DNA from: Thermococcus sp. | GTDB lineage: Archaea > Methanobacteriota_B > Thermococci > Thermococcales > Thermococcaceae | Length of the DNA stretch: 12,371 bases | NCBI GenBank assembly: GCA_021160985.1 | Contig: JAGHBN010000145.1 | Coordinates: forward strand, 1 to 12,371 | Direction: 5' to 3' | Shown here: one piece after another, positions 1 to 5,424 of the stretch | How the letters are laid out: every line of letters starts with the position of its first letter | Position numbering within the stretch: the first letter of the stretch is position 1 | Position numbers and translations under genes: made by a program | Notes under the pieces: model-generated | Database searches by the model: none | Seen by the model: only the letters and a program-made list of their open reading frames with translations | What the model was told of the DNA's origin: nothing

Positions 1-933
1 CTCTACGTCTTCTCCCCGCCGGGCAGGGACTCCCGCTGGTGCTGTAAGGTGACGAAGCTCGGCCCAATAACGCTCGCCATAAAGGAGAACTACCCCAAAG
101 GCGTCCTCATGTTCGTCGGCCAGAGGAAATATGAAAGCATAAAGCGCTTCAAGCAGCCGCGCGTCTGGAGAAACGAGTGGGTGCCCAACGAGATCGGCGC
201 GTCACCGATATTCCACTGGCGCGCGATAGAGGTCTGGCTCTACATCTTCAGCAGGAAGCTCCCGTACAACCCGCTCTACGAGAGGGGCTTTGACAGGATA
301 GGCTGTTTCCTCTGCCCGAGCGCGTCTTTAGCCGAGTTCGAAAGGCTCAAGCGCGAGAAGCCGGAGCTCTGGGAGAAGTGGTTTAAGGCTCTTGAGTACT
401 GGAGGAAGCGCTTTGACCTTCCCGAGGAGTGGATTACCTACGGCTTCTGGCGGTGGAAGAGGCTGAGCAAGGGTGAGAAGTCCATAGCAAGGAAGTTCGG
501 CGTCGAGATTCCGGAGGAGCGCTCGTGGGAGCCGGTTAAGGTTAAAATTGAAGAGACCGAGGACGGCTACGAGCTGGAGTTCAACACCGTCCTCAACAAG
601 AAGCGCCTCCTTGAGGTCGCCCCGATACTCGGCGAGGTGGGCGTTGAGGGGGACGTGATAAGGGCAGGCGAAGTCGACTTCTTCACAGGGACGAGGAAAG
701 CAAGGGCACCGGACGAGAGAGAGGCAGTCAGCGCCTACCACCTCGTCAAGAGAGCCTACGAGTGCGTCGGCTGCGGCGTCTGCGTCGGGAAGTGCCCGGA
801 GGAGGCTTTGAGCATAGACCCGCTCAGCAGGAAGATAGTCGTGGACTGGGACAGATGCGTCCACTGCAGGGAGTGCATGGACGTCTGCCCGCTCCTGAAG
901 ATCAAGAACCCCGAGGAGGGGAGCCAGCTCTAA
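1..933 (+). CDS. Sulfonucleotide (PAPS/APS) reductase-like protein with C-terminal 2x[4Fe-4S] ferredoxin domain, 5' partial
   Basis: The reading frame is open from base 1 to the TAA at 931-933 and its start lies upstream of the window; 310 codons are visible. Residues 14-15 (numbered from base 1) are a Cys-Cys pair in RWCCKVTKLGPI, and residues 102 and 105 form GCFLCP. This CC-X86-CXXC arrangement is the [4Fe-4S] signature of assimilatory APS reductases and relatives. Between them, FVGQRKYES and the segment before the CXXC resemble the family's GLRRxQS and PYNPL-x-x-x-G motifs. The C terminus carries two ferredoxin motifs with Cys 255/258/261/265 and 286/289/292/296. The catalytic ECGLH-type tail of classical reductases is not seen. 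Family membership is clear. The reaction is inferred only: it could reduce PAPS/APS or serve another sulfur-transfer step using electrons passed through the ferredoxin clusters. Confidence 0.85.
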   Translation, partial: LYVFSPPGRDSRWCCKVTKLGPITLAIKENYPKGVLMFVGQRKYESIKRFKQPRVWRNEWVPNEIGASPIFHWRAIEVWLYIFSRKLPYNPLYERGFDRIGCFLCPSASLAEFERLKREKPELWEKWFKALEYWRKRFDLPEEWITYGFWRWKRLSKGEKSIARKFGVEIPEERSWEPVKVKIEETEDGYELEFNTVLNKKRLLEVAPILGEVGVEGDVIRAGEVDFFTGTRKARAPDEREAVSAYHLVKRAYECVGCGVCVGKCPEEALSIDPLSRKIVVDWDRCVHCRECMDVCPLLKIKNPEEGSQL

Positions 934-993
934 GGCTGGGAATTTGGTAAACTCTACTTTACAATTTTTGGGAAATTTGGCAAAGTCGAATTG

Positions 994-1010
994 ACCAAAA
1001 CACTTAAATT
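994..1010 (+). promoter_or_regulatory. BRE/TATA promoter of the AAA_14 ATPase gene
   Basis: Purine-rich ACCAAAACA (994-1002) precedes a TATA-like CTTAAATT (1003-1010). The box is centred about 28 bases before the ATG at 1035, which predicts a transcript starting at or next to that ATG, so a leaderless mRNA. An in-frame ATG at 1011 touches the box and cannot be the start of a message from this promoter. Confidence 0.6.
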
Positions 1011-1034
1011 ATGGAAAGTCGAGTTTACCACTTG

Positions 1035-2345
1035 ATGACCATGATGGAATCGCTTGAAGAACTTATCGCCGAGTTCCACGAGTTCGGGATTCCCGAGGTC
1101 AAGGAGCGAGAGCTTACTCTCCCGCTGGACGTTGACGTTGGCGTCTCGGTTTACGGCCTCAGGAGGACTGGAAAGACACACCTCCTCTACTTGACCATAA
1201 GAAAGCTGGTTGAGAGGGGCCTGCCACTTGAGAGGGTTTTCTACATAAACTTCGAAGACGAAAGGCTCGCTGGAATCTCCACCAGGGACCTCTCGGCGAT
1301 AGTGCAGCTTTACTACAAGTACAACCCCGATGCTGATGTTATGTACCTGTTCCTCGACGAGGTTCAGGCCGTGGAGGGGTGGGAAAAGTTCGTGAGGCGC
1401 CTGCTTGAGGGAAAAAAGGCTAGGGTCTTTATAACCGGCTCATCCTCGAAACTCCTCTCACGTGAAATTGCCACTTCACTCAGGGGGAGGATCCTCAGCT
1501 TTCGGCTGTTCCCCCTCTCGTTCCGCGAGTTCTTGACTTTCAAGGGGTTTGAGCCGAGAAAGCCCCCGACCGAGAGGAGAAAAGGCCTTCTCCTGCGTTT
1601 TCTTGAGGAATACGTTGAATACGGCGGCTTTCCGGGGATTGTCGACTACTCACCCCTCCTGAAAATCAGGGCGCTCCAGGAGTACCTCGACCTCATAGTC
1701 TATCGTGACCTCGTCGAGCGCTACGGGATAGAGAAGGTTTCCGCCTTAAAGGCGCTGATAAGGGTTCTTGCCAGGAATTTTGCCAGGAGGACCTCAATCC
1801 GGAAGCTCCACTCCCTCGTCTCGTCAACGGGGGTTAAGGTCAGCAGGCCCACCATCGCCGAATACCTCGCCTACCTTGAGGATTTGGGCTTCGTTGTCCC
1901 CATCTCAAAGTACCACCCCAGTGACGTTGAGTCCCTGAGGAGCCAGAAAAAGCTCTACATAGCCGACACGGGCTTTGCAACGGCCATTGGGGCTGAAGAT
2001 ATCGGTTACAGGATCGAGAACATCGTCGCACTGGAGCTCCTGAGGAGAAAGCACTACTTCGAGCCGAGGCTTGAGGTGCACTACTGGGAAGACGGGCAGG
2101 GGGAGGTTGACTTCGTGGTCTCAATCGGCGGGAAGGTGAGGGGGCTGATACAGGTCAGCTACGCGGTTGACGAGCCGGCTACACGTGAGAGAGAACTTAA
2201 AGCACTGATAAGGGCTTCCAAATCGCTCGGCTGTCCAAACCTGACGGTGGTCACGTGGGGGGAAGAGGGGGTCGAGGAAATCAACGGAAAGAGAGTTAGC
2301 TTCGTCCCCCTCTGGCGCTGGCTGATTGAGAGGACACCTTTATAA
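1035..2345 (+). CDS. AAA_14/DUF4143-type P-loop ATPase
   Basis: Archaeal ATPase of 436 residues from the chosen start. Walker A is GLRRTGKT (41-48), Walker B YLFLDE (104-109), and a sensor-like TGSSS lies at 134-138. A helical/winged-helix part follows (about 220-295), with a DUF4143-like C terminus. In the C terminus GEVDFVV (356-362) and IQVSY (372-376) sit where PD-(D/E)XK-fold proteins have D...ExK. The Glu and Lys of that triad read Gln and Ser here, so nuclease activity is unlikely. The start at 1035 was chosen from the promoter; ATGs at 1041 and 1044 are also possible. Members are widespread in archaea and bacteria with no settled biological role. The gene stands alone between the reductase-like gene and a zinc-ribbon gene, and its stop codon lies inside the next promoter. 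ATP binding is well supported; cellular function is unknown. Confidence 0.85.
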   Translation: MTMMESLEELIAEFHEFGIPEVKERELTLPLDVDVGVSVYGLRRTGKTHLLYLTIRKLVERGLPLERVFYINFEDERLAGISTRDLSAIVQLYYKYNPDADVMYLFLDEVQAVEGWEKFVRRLLEGKKARVFITGSSSKLLSREIATSLRGRILSFRLFPLSFREFLTFKGFEPRKPPTERRKGLLLRFLEEYVEYGGFPGIVDYSPLLKIRALQEYLDLIVYRDLVERYGIEKVSALKALIRVLARNFARRTSIRKLHSLVSSTGVKVSRPTIAEYLAYLEDLGFVVPISKYHPSDVESLRSQKKLYIADTGFATAIGAEDIGYRIENIVALELLRRKHYFEPRLEVHYWEDGQGEVDFVVSIGGKVRGLIQVSYAVDEPATRERELKALIRASKSLGCPNLTVVTWGEEGVEEINGKRVSFVPLWRWLIERTPL

Positions 2346-2346
2346 G
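2330..2346 (+). promoter_or_regulatory. Promoter of the HVO_0476-type gene, overlapping the upstream stop codon
   Basis: TTTATAAG at 2339-2346 is a good archaeal TATA box and contains the TAA stop (2343-2345) of the ATPase gene. Transcription would start near 2368, just before the GGTGA ribosome binding site at 2369-2373 and the ATG at 2379. Confidence 0.6.
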
Positions 2347-2378
2347 CACACCCCTCTTTTCCCCTTCTGGTGAGAGAC

Positions 2379-2993
2379 ATGGAGGAGTACTTCATCTGTC
2401 CTGAGTGCGGTAGCGATGACGTTGAGGTCATCAAGGAGCGCGGGAGGGAGCTTACCCTGCACTGTAACGAGTGCGGTAACGTCTGGCACGTGACGCTCCC
2501 AAAGCTGGTCAAGGTTCCTCTCATCGTCAGCAAGCACGAGAGGAGCTTCAAGAGCGAGGCAGAGCTTCCAGAGGGCGAGGAAATTCGCGTAGGCGACATA
2601 GTTGAGACCGAGGATGACGAGGTCAGGATTACCGGGATCGAGCTCGAAGAGGGCAAGAGGGTGAACAGGGCCAAGGTCGGCGAGATTAAGACCCTCTGGG
2701 GCGAGAGCCTGAAGTACCCGAAGGTCATCAAGGTGTCAATCTATATGCCCAAAGGCATCACCCAGTCCTTCCGCGTTAAGGTGCCCCGCGATGAGGAGTT
2801 CGCTGTCGGCGAGGTCGTCGAGGTCGGCGGCTACACCTTCAGGATTGAGAAGATCAAGACCGAGAGGAAGATGCTCCACCACGGGAAAGCCCAGGCCGAC
2901 AAGATAGTCGCCCTCATGGGGCACCACATCCCGCGGGCGAGGGCCAGGAGAAGACTTGAGATATACCGGGGCTATGATAAGGAGTCAGGGTAA
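2379..2993 (+). CDS. HVO_0476 family zinc-ribbon protein
   Basis: Conserved archaeal protein of 204 residues. An N-terminal zinc ribbon is formed by CPEC (Cys 7, 10) and CNEC (Cys 29, 32). A strand-rich middle part follows (about 60-170) with repeated GDIVE/GEVVEV-like turns, then a very basic segment (PRARARRRLE) near the C terminus. The zinc finger and basic tail suggest nucleic-acid or ribosome contact, but this is inference; the family has no proven function that I know of. The start at ATG 2379 is chosen over the in-frame GTG at 2370 because GGTGA (2369-2373) lies at ribosome binding distance and overlaps that GTG. It has its own promoter. Downstream is a non-coding stretch with a candidate guide RNA. 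Confidence 0.8.
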   Translation: MEEYFICPECGSDDVEVIKERGRELTLHCNECGNVWHVTLPKLVKVPLIVSKHERSFKSEAELPEGEEIRVGDIVETEDDEVRITGIELEEGKRVNRAKVGEIKTLWGESLKYPKVIKVSIYMPKGITQSFRVKVPRDEEFAVGEVVEVGGYTFRIEKIKTERKMLHHGKAQADKIVALMGHHIPRARARRRLEIYRGYDKESG

Positions 2994-3010
2994 GGTATGT
3001 TTGTGATTCC

Positions 3011-3087
3011 GTGATGAAAATTGGGGGGTTCTATTCCCCAATTTCTCCCCTGACCCCTTTTGGGATGATGAGCTTGGCCGCTACTGA
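3011..3087 (+). ncRNA. Candidate box C/D guide sRNA (atypical)
   Basis: Four boxes occur in order: C box GTGATGA (3011-3017), CTGA (3050-3053, D'), ATGATGA (3065-3071, C') and CTGA (3084-3087, D). Both C-type boxes match RUGAUGA exactly. The C'-to-D gap is 12 bases (3072-3083), the usual archaeal guide length. The D'-C' spacer can pair CCC (3054-3056) with GGG (3062-3064) around a T-rich loop, as expected for a k-turn stem. Against it: the C-to-D' gap is 32 bases and holds a 9-bp hairpin, no terminal stem is clear, and I did not identify a target. It could be processed from the 3' UTR of the zinc-ribbon gene. Alternatives are a terminator hairpin plus chance boxes. Confidence 0.4.
3018..3044 (+). 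repeat. Perfect 9-bp inverted repeat (hairpin)
   Basis: AAATTGGGG (3018-3026) and CCCCAATTT (3036-3044) are exact reverse complements around a 9-base loop. It begins directly after the candidate C box. It may be part of the sRNA or act in 3' end formation of the zinc-ribbon mRNA. Confidence 0.7.
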
Positions 3088-3137
3088 CAGCCTTTAACTT
3101 CTCCTGCACATTTTGGATTAAGGTGTTACACGCAAAT

Positions 3138-3145
3138 GTTATAAG
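3138..3145 (+). promoter_or_regulatory. TATA box of the KaiC-like/V4R gene
   Basis: GTTATAAG is centred about 39 bases before the ATG at 3181, predicting transcription from about 3168. A G-run (3170-3174) before the ATG is a plausible ribosome binding site. Confidence 0.5.
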
Positions 3146-3180
3146 AACCCACCTCCTTGATGTGTTGCTGGGGGATAATA

Positions 3181-4362
3181 ATGTTATCACTAGGACTGAG
3201 AGAGCTCGACGAAATGCTTGGTGGTGGAATTGAAGAGGGGTCAAGCGTAGCCTTCATTGGTTCAACCGAGCATGATAACATCATCCTGATGCACCAGGCC
3301 GTCCTAAAGGCCCTTAACGCCGGTAAAACCGTCCTCCTCGTTGACTTCAGGCAGCCTCCGGAAACGCTGCTCAAAGAGCTCAGGCACCATGGTGTAGACT
3401 ACGGGCCGTTCCTTGACGACTCCCTGACAATACTGGACGGCTATTCAAACCTCTATGGGTCCGGTGGTCAGAGGGGAAAAAACGTGCTTTCCAACCCCCT
3501 CGACCTCGGAATCACTACTGCGATCATAAAGGATCTCCTCAAGGAAGGGAGGTATGACATCCTCGTCATAGATGACGTTACTTCCCAGTATACGCTTCAA
3601 TCAAACCCTAAGGCCTACATAAAGGCCATAGTGAGGCTCGTAAATTCCGTGAAATTCTTTGGCAGGACGACTTTTGTTGCGGTTAATTCGGATGTCTTTG
3701 AGAAGTCTGACCTGGCCGCGATGTTGATACCCTTTGACTACGTCGTTGATATCTCTGGAGGAATGATCAAAGTCAAGCGCTCCCTCCAGCCCCTCCGCGT
3801 AACTGAGCCCAAGCTTCCCTACCTCAGAACTCAAAAAGGCATAAGTTCAATGAAGGAGCACCATCAAAACATTGAGGGAATAAAGGCCCAGCTCAAAGCC
3901 GGCAAGAACGGGATGCTCTGGCTGGGAAATGAGCGGGTTCAAATAGTCGGCGAAGAGGCTGAAAGGAGCCTTATAGAAACCGTCTACGGATTTCTTGGAC
4001 CCAAAAAAGGAAAAGAGCTGCTCTACGCGTGGGGCAAAAAACAGTTTATGGGCTACGGTGGGTATTCAAGAAAGTATGACACAAGCCTGAGGAATGCGCT
4101 TGAGGACATATTCAAGTTCACCCTTGCCAGCGGAGGAGGGCAGCTCGAACTTGTGGAGCTCTCGAATTCGGTGGTAATAATCAGGGGCGTGAGCCTGTTC
4201 CCCGGCGGCGAAGGTTATCCCTACCCAATCCATATCCACTACGCCGGCGCGTTTGCCCAGTTTCTCACGGAGTTCACGGGCGAGCGCTGGGAAGGAGAGG
4301 AGACCAAGTGTGAGGCAATGGGTGCCAGGTACTGCGAATTTGTGCTGAGGAAGACTGGGTAG
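3181..4362 (+). CDS. KaiC/RecA-like ATPase-fold protein with C-terminal V4R domain and degenerate P-loop
   Basis: Protein of 393 residues. The N-terminal part is KaiC/GvpD-like: LRELDEMLGGGIEEGSS (7-22) corresponds to the family's GLDELLGGGIPxGS. A Walker B-like LVIDD (128-132) and a terminal strand MIKVKRSLQPL fit the fold. The Walker A position reads FIGSTEHDNI (25-34), lacking the G-K-[ST], so ATP hydrolysis is doubtful. The C-terminal part (about 260-393) is a V4R (4-vinyl-reductase) domain ending in CEAMGARYCEF (377-387), with the typical paired Cys 377 and 385. V4R domains are thought to bind small molecules or metal. A sensor or regulatory role is therefore inferred. ATG 3181 is preferred over TTG 3157 and ATG 3160, which lie too close to the TATA box. 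The gene directly precedes the rpl7ae promoter. Confidence 0.8.
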   Translation: MLSLGLRELDEMLGGGIEEGSSVAFIGSTEHDNIILMHQAVLKALNAGKTVLLVDFRQPPETLLKELRHHGVDYGPFLDDSLTILDGYSNLYGSGGQRGKNVLSNPLDLGITTAIIKDLLKEGRYDILVIDDVTSQYTLQSNPKAYIKAIVRLVNSVKFFGRTTFVAVNSDVFEKSDLAAMLIPFDYVVDISGGMIKVKRSLQPLRVTEPKLPYLRTQKGISSMKEHHQNIEGIKAQLKAGKNGMLWLGNERVQIVGEEAERSLIETVYGFLGPKKGKELLYAWGKKQFMGYGGYSRKYDTSLRNALEDIFKFTLASGGGQLELVELSNSVVIIRGVSLFPGGEGYPYPIHIHYAGAFAQFLTEFTGERWEGEETKCEAMGARYCEFVLRKTG

Positions 4363-4378
4363 CGAAACCCTTTTAAAT
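4362..4378 (+). promoter_or_regulatory. Strong BRE/TATA promoter of rpl7ae
   Basis: GCGAAACCC (4362-4370) followed by TTTTAAAT (4371-4378) is a clear BRE plus TATA box right after the stop codon of the preceding gene. The predicted start is near 4402, giving a leader of about 36 bases with GGAGGG (4425-4430) as ribosome binding site. Confidence 0.7.
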
Positions 4379-4401
4379 TCTCTCCCAAACTTCCCTCGCA
4401 A

Positions 4402-4437
4402 AACTCGATGAACGATGAGGTTTCGGAGGGATGAAAG
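4402..4437 (+). promoter_or_regulatory. rpl7ae leader with tandem GATGA and possible hairpin
   Basis: The predicted leader contains GATGA twice (4407-4411 and 4414-4418), flanked by CTC (4404-4406) and GAG (4417-4419), which could close a small hairpin. AAA/TTT could extend it with one bulged G, though only part of that arm is transcribed if the start is at 4402. L7Ae is known to bind k-turns, and autoregulation through a k-turn in its own leader has been reported in Sulfolobus. Whether this leader forms a k-turn is not shown by the sequence. Confidence 0.3.
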
Positions 4438-4809
4438 ATGGCGAAGCCAAGTTACGTGAAGTTTGAGGTTCCGGCAGAGCTCGCTGAGAAGGCCCTTGAG
4501 GCTGTTGAGCTCGCTCGCGACACCGGAAGGATTAGGAAGGGTACCAACGAGACCACCAAGGCCGTTGAGAGGGGTCAGGCCAAGCTCGTTGTCATAGCCG
4601 AGGACGTTGATCCCGAGGAGATTGTTGCCCACCTCCCGCCGCTGTGCGAGGAGAAGGAGATCCCGTACATTTACGTCCCGAGCAAGAAGGAGCTCGGCGC
4701 CGCTGCCGGGATTGAGGTTCCTGCTGCGAGCGTCGCTATCGTCGAGCCCGGAAAGGGCCGCGAGCTCGTTGAGGACATCGCAATGAAGGTTAGGGAGCTC
4801 ATGAAGTGA
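4438..4809 (+). CDS. rpl7ae: Large ribosomal subunit protein L7Ae (k-turn binding protein)
   Basis: The 123-residue length is normal for the family. Conserved RNA-binding residues are present: RKGTNETTK (33-41), the central LVVIAEDVDP (50-59), and the IEVPAASVAIV loop (92-102) that grips the kinked RNA. L7Ae binds kink-turns in 23S rRNA and is the primary binder in archaeal box C/D and H/ACA sRNPs and in RNase P. The start is fixed by GGAGGG seven bases upstream. A T-rich stretch and a possible new promoter separate it from rps28e, so it may be read both alone and with the downstream ribosomal genes. Confidence 0.97.
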   Translation: MAKPSYVKFEVPAELAEKALEAVELARDTGRIRKGTNETTKAVERGQAKLVVIAEDVDPEEIVAHLPPLCEEKEIPYIYVPSKKELGAAAGIEVPAASVAIVEPGKGRELVEDIAMKVRELMK

Positions 4810-4812
4810 GCT

Positions 4813-4824
4813 CCTTTTCCTTCA
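4813..4824 (+). terminator. T-rich tract after rpl7ae
   Basis: A pyrimidine tract with a TTTT run follows the stop codon by 3 bases. Archaeal termination often uses such U-rich tracts. It may be leaky, since the ribosomal genes downstream are commonly co-transcribed. Confidence 0.3.
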
Positions 4825-4833
4825 TTCACCCAT

Positions 4834-4848
4834 AGAAAGGTTTAAGTT
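4834..4848 (+). promoter_or_regulatory. Possible internal promoter before rps28e
   Basis: AGAAAGG (4834-4840) plus TTTAAGTT (4841-4848) has BRE/TATA character. It is centred about 35 bases before the rps28e ATG, the same geometry as other promoters in this window. Confidence 0.45.
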
Positions 4849-4879
4849 CATCTCTGCGAGGCTTTAAGAGGTGTGAGAA

Positions 4880-5092
4880 ATGAGCGACGAAGGATACCCT
4901 GCAGAGGTTATTGAGATTGTTGCAAGGACTGGCGTCACCGGTGGCGTTACTCAGGTTAAGGTTAGAGTTCTGGAAGGCCGCGACAAGGGCCGCGTAATAA
5001 GGAGAAACGTAAAGGGCCCTGTTCGCGTCGGCGACATCGTCATACTCAGAGAGACTGAGCGTGAGGCCAGAGAGATAAAGAGGAGGAGGTAA
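4880..5092 (+). CDS. rps28e: Small ribosomal subunit protein eS28
   Basis: Small OB-fold protein of 70 residues, full length for the archaeal family. It shows the typical AEVIEIVARTGVTGGVTQV start, GPVRVGDIVILRETEREA near the end, and a basic tail. It lies on the 30S platform near the mRNA exit path. The ribosome binding site is GAGGTG at 4868-4873. The rpl24e ATG follows its stop by only 2 bases, so the two are translationally coupled. Confidence 0.97.
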   Translation: MSDEGYPAEVIEIVARTGVTGGVTQVKVRVLEGRDKGRVIRRNVKGPVRVGDIVILRETEREAREIKRRR

Positions 5093-5094
5093 AG

Positions 5095-5298
5095 ATGGCT
5101 CGCTGGAACGTCTGCTCCTACTGCGGAAAGGAGTTCGAGCCGGGAACTGGCAAGATGTACGTCAGAAACGACGGCAGAGTCCTGTTCTTCTGCTCCAGCA
5201 AGTGCGAGAAGTACTACTTCATGGGCAGGAACCCCAGGAAGCTCAAGTGGACCAAGGCCTTTGAGGAGGCCCGCCTCCAGAGGGCCAAGAGGAAGTGA
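5095..5298 (+). CDS. rpl24e: Large ribosomal subunit protein eL24
   Basis: Zinc-binding ribosomal protein of 67 residues. The zinc ligands are Cys 7, Cys 10 (CSYC) and Cys 33, Cys 37 (CSSKC), followed by the conserved NPRKLKWTKAF (46-56). Its ribosome binding site, GGAGGT, lies inside the end of rps28e. The eS28-eL24 pair is a standard archaeal unit, usually with ndk and the aIF5B gene nearby. Here ndk is displaced by a 1.3-kb insertion. Confidence 0.97.
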   Translation: MARWNVCSYCGKEFEPGTGKMYVRNDGRVLFFCSSKCEKYYFMGRNPRKLKWTKAFEEARLQRAKRK

Positions 5299-5312
5299 TT
5301 TCTTTCTTTTTT
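5299..5312 (+). terminator. T-rich terminator after rpl24e
   Basis: TTTCTTTCTTTTTT starts directly after the stop codon, the typical archaeal U-tract signal. It probably ends the rpl7ae-rps28e-rpl24e transcripts before the inserted gene. Confidence 0.55.
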
Positions 5313-5361
5313 AGTAATTTTGGTTCAATGGACATTTCTATCACCCCTTAATTTTAAGAGA

Positions 5362-5377
5362 GCGAAACACTTAAATA
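5362..5377 (+). promoter_or_regulatory. BRE/TATA promoter of the secreted-protein gene
   Basis: GCGAAACA (5362-5369) and CTTAAATA (5370-5377) form a good promoter. Transcription is predicted from about 5398-5401, which leaves a leader of about 25 bases before ATG 5425. Confidence 0.65.
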
Positions 5378-5412
5378 CTAGGAGCTTGATAATTAGAATG
5401 GACAACCCTCTT

Positions 5413-5421
5413 GGGGGGGGG
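5413..5421 (+). repeat. Homopolymer of nine G
   Basis: An uninterrupted G9 run lies four bases or fewer from ATG 5425 and acts as, or replaces, the ribosome binding site. It would be inside the coding region if the in-frame ATG at 5398 were used. Confidence 0.9.
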
Positions 5422-5424
5422 CGA

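Noticed and set aside
328..864. Minus-strand open frame opposite the reductase-like gene
   Set aside because: The plus strand carries all cluster-binding cysteines; the opposite frame has no recognisable domain.
1011..1034. Upstream in-frame ATG of the AAA_14 ATPase
   Set aside because: It adjoins the TATA box, so a transcript from this promoter would begin after it. The family-like sequence begins near MESLEELI.
1032..1053. TGATGA and CTTGA near the start of the ATPase gene as a second C/D RNA
   Set aside because: The first base does not fit the R of RUGAUGA, no D box with suitable spacing follows, and the region is coding.
3072..3083. A match of the predicted sRNA guide to 23S rRNA around a TAGCGGC-like segment
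   Set aside because: Only about seven bases agree with the rRNA sequence as I recall it, and the rRNA of this organism is not in the window. No target is claimed.
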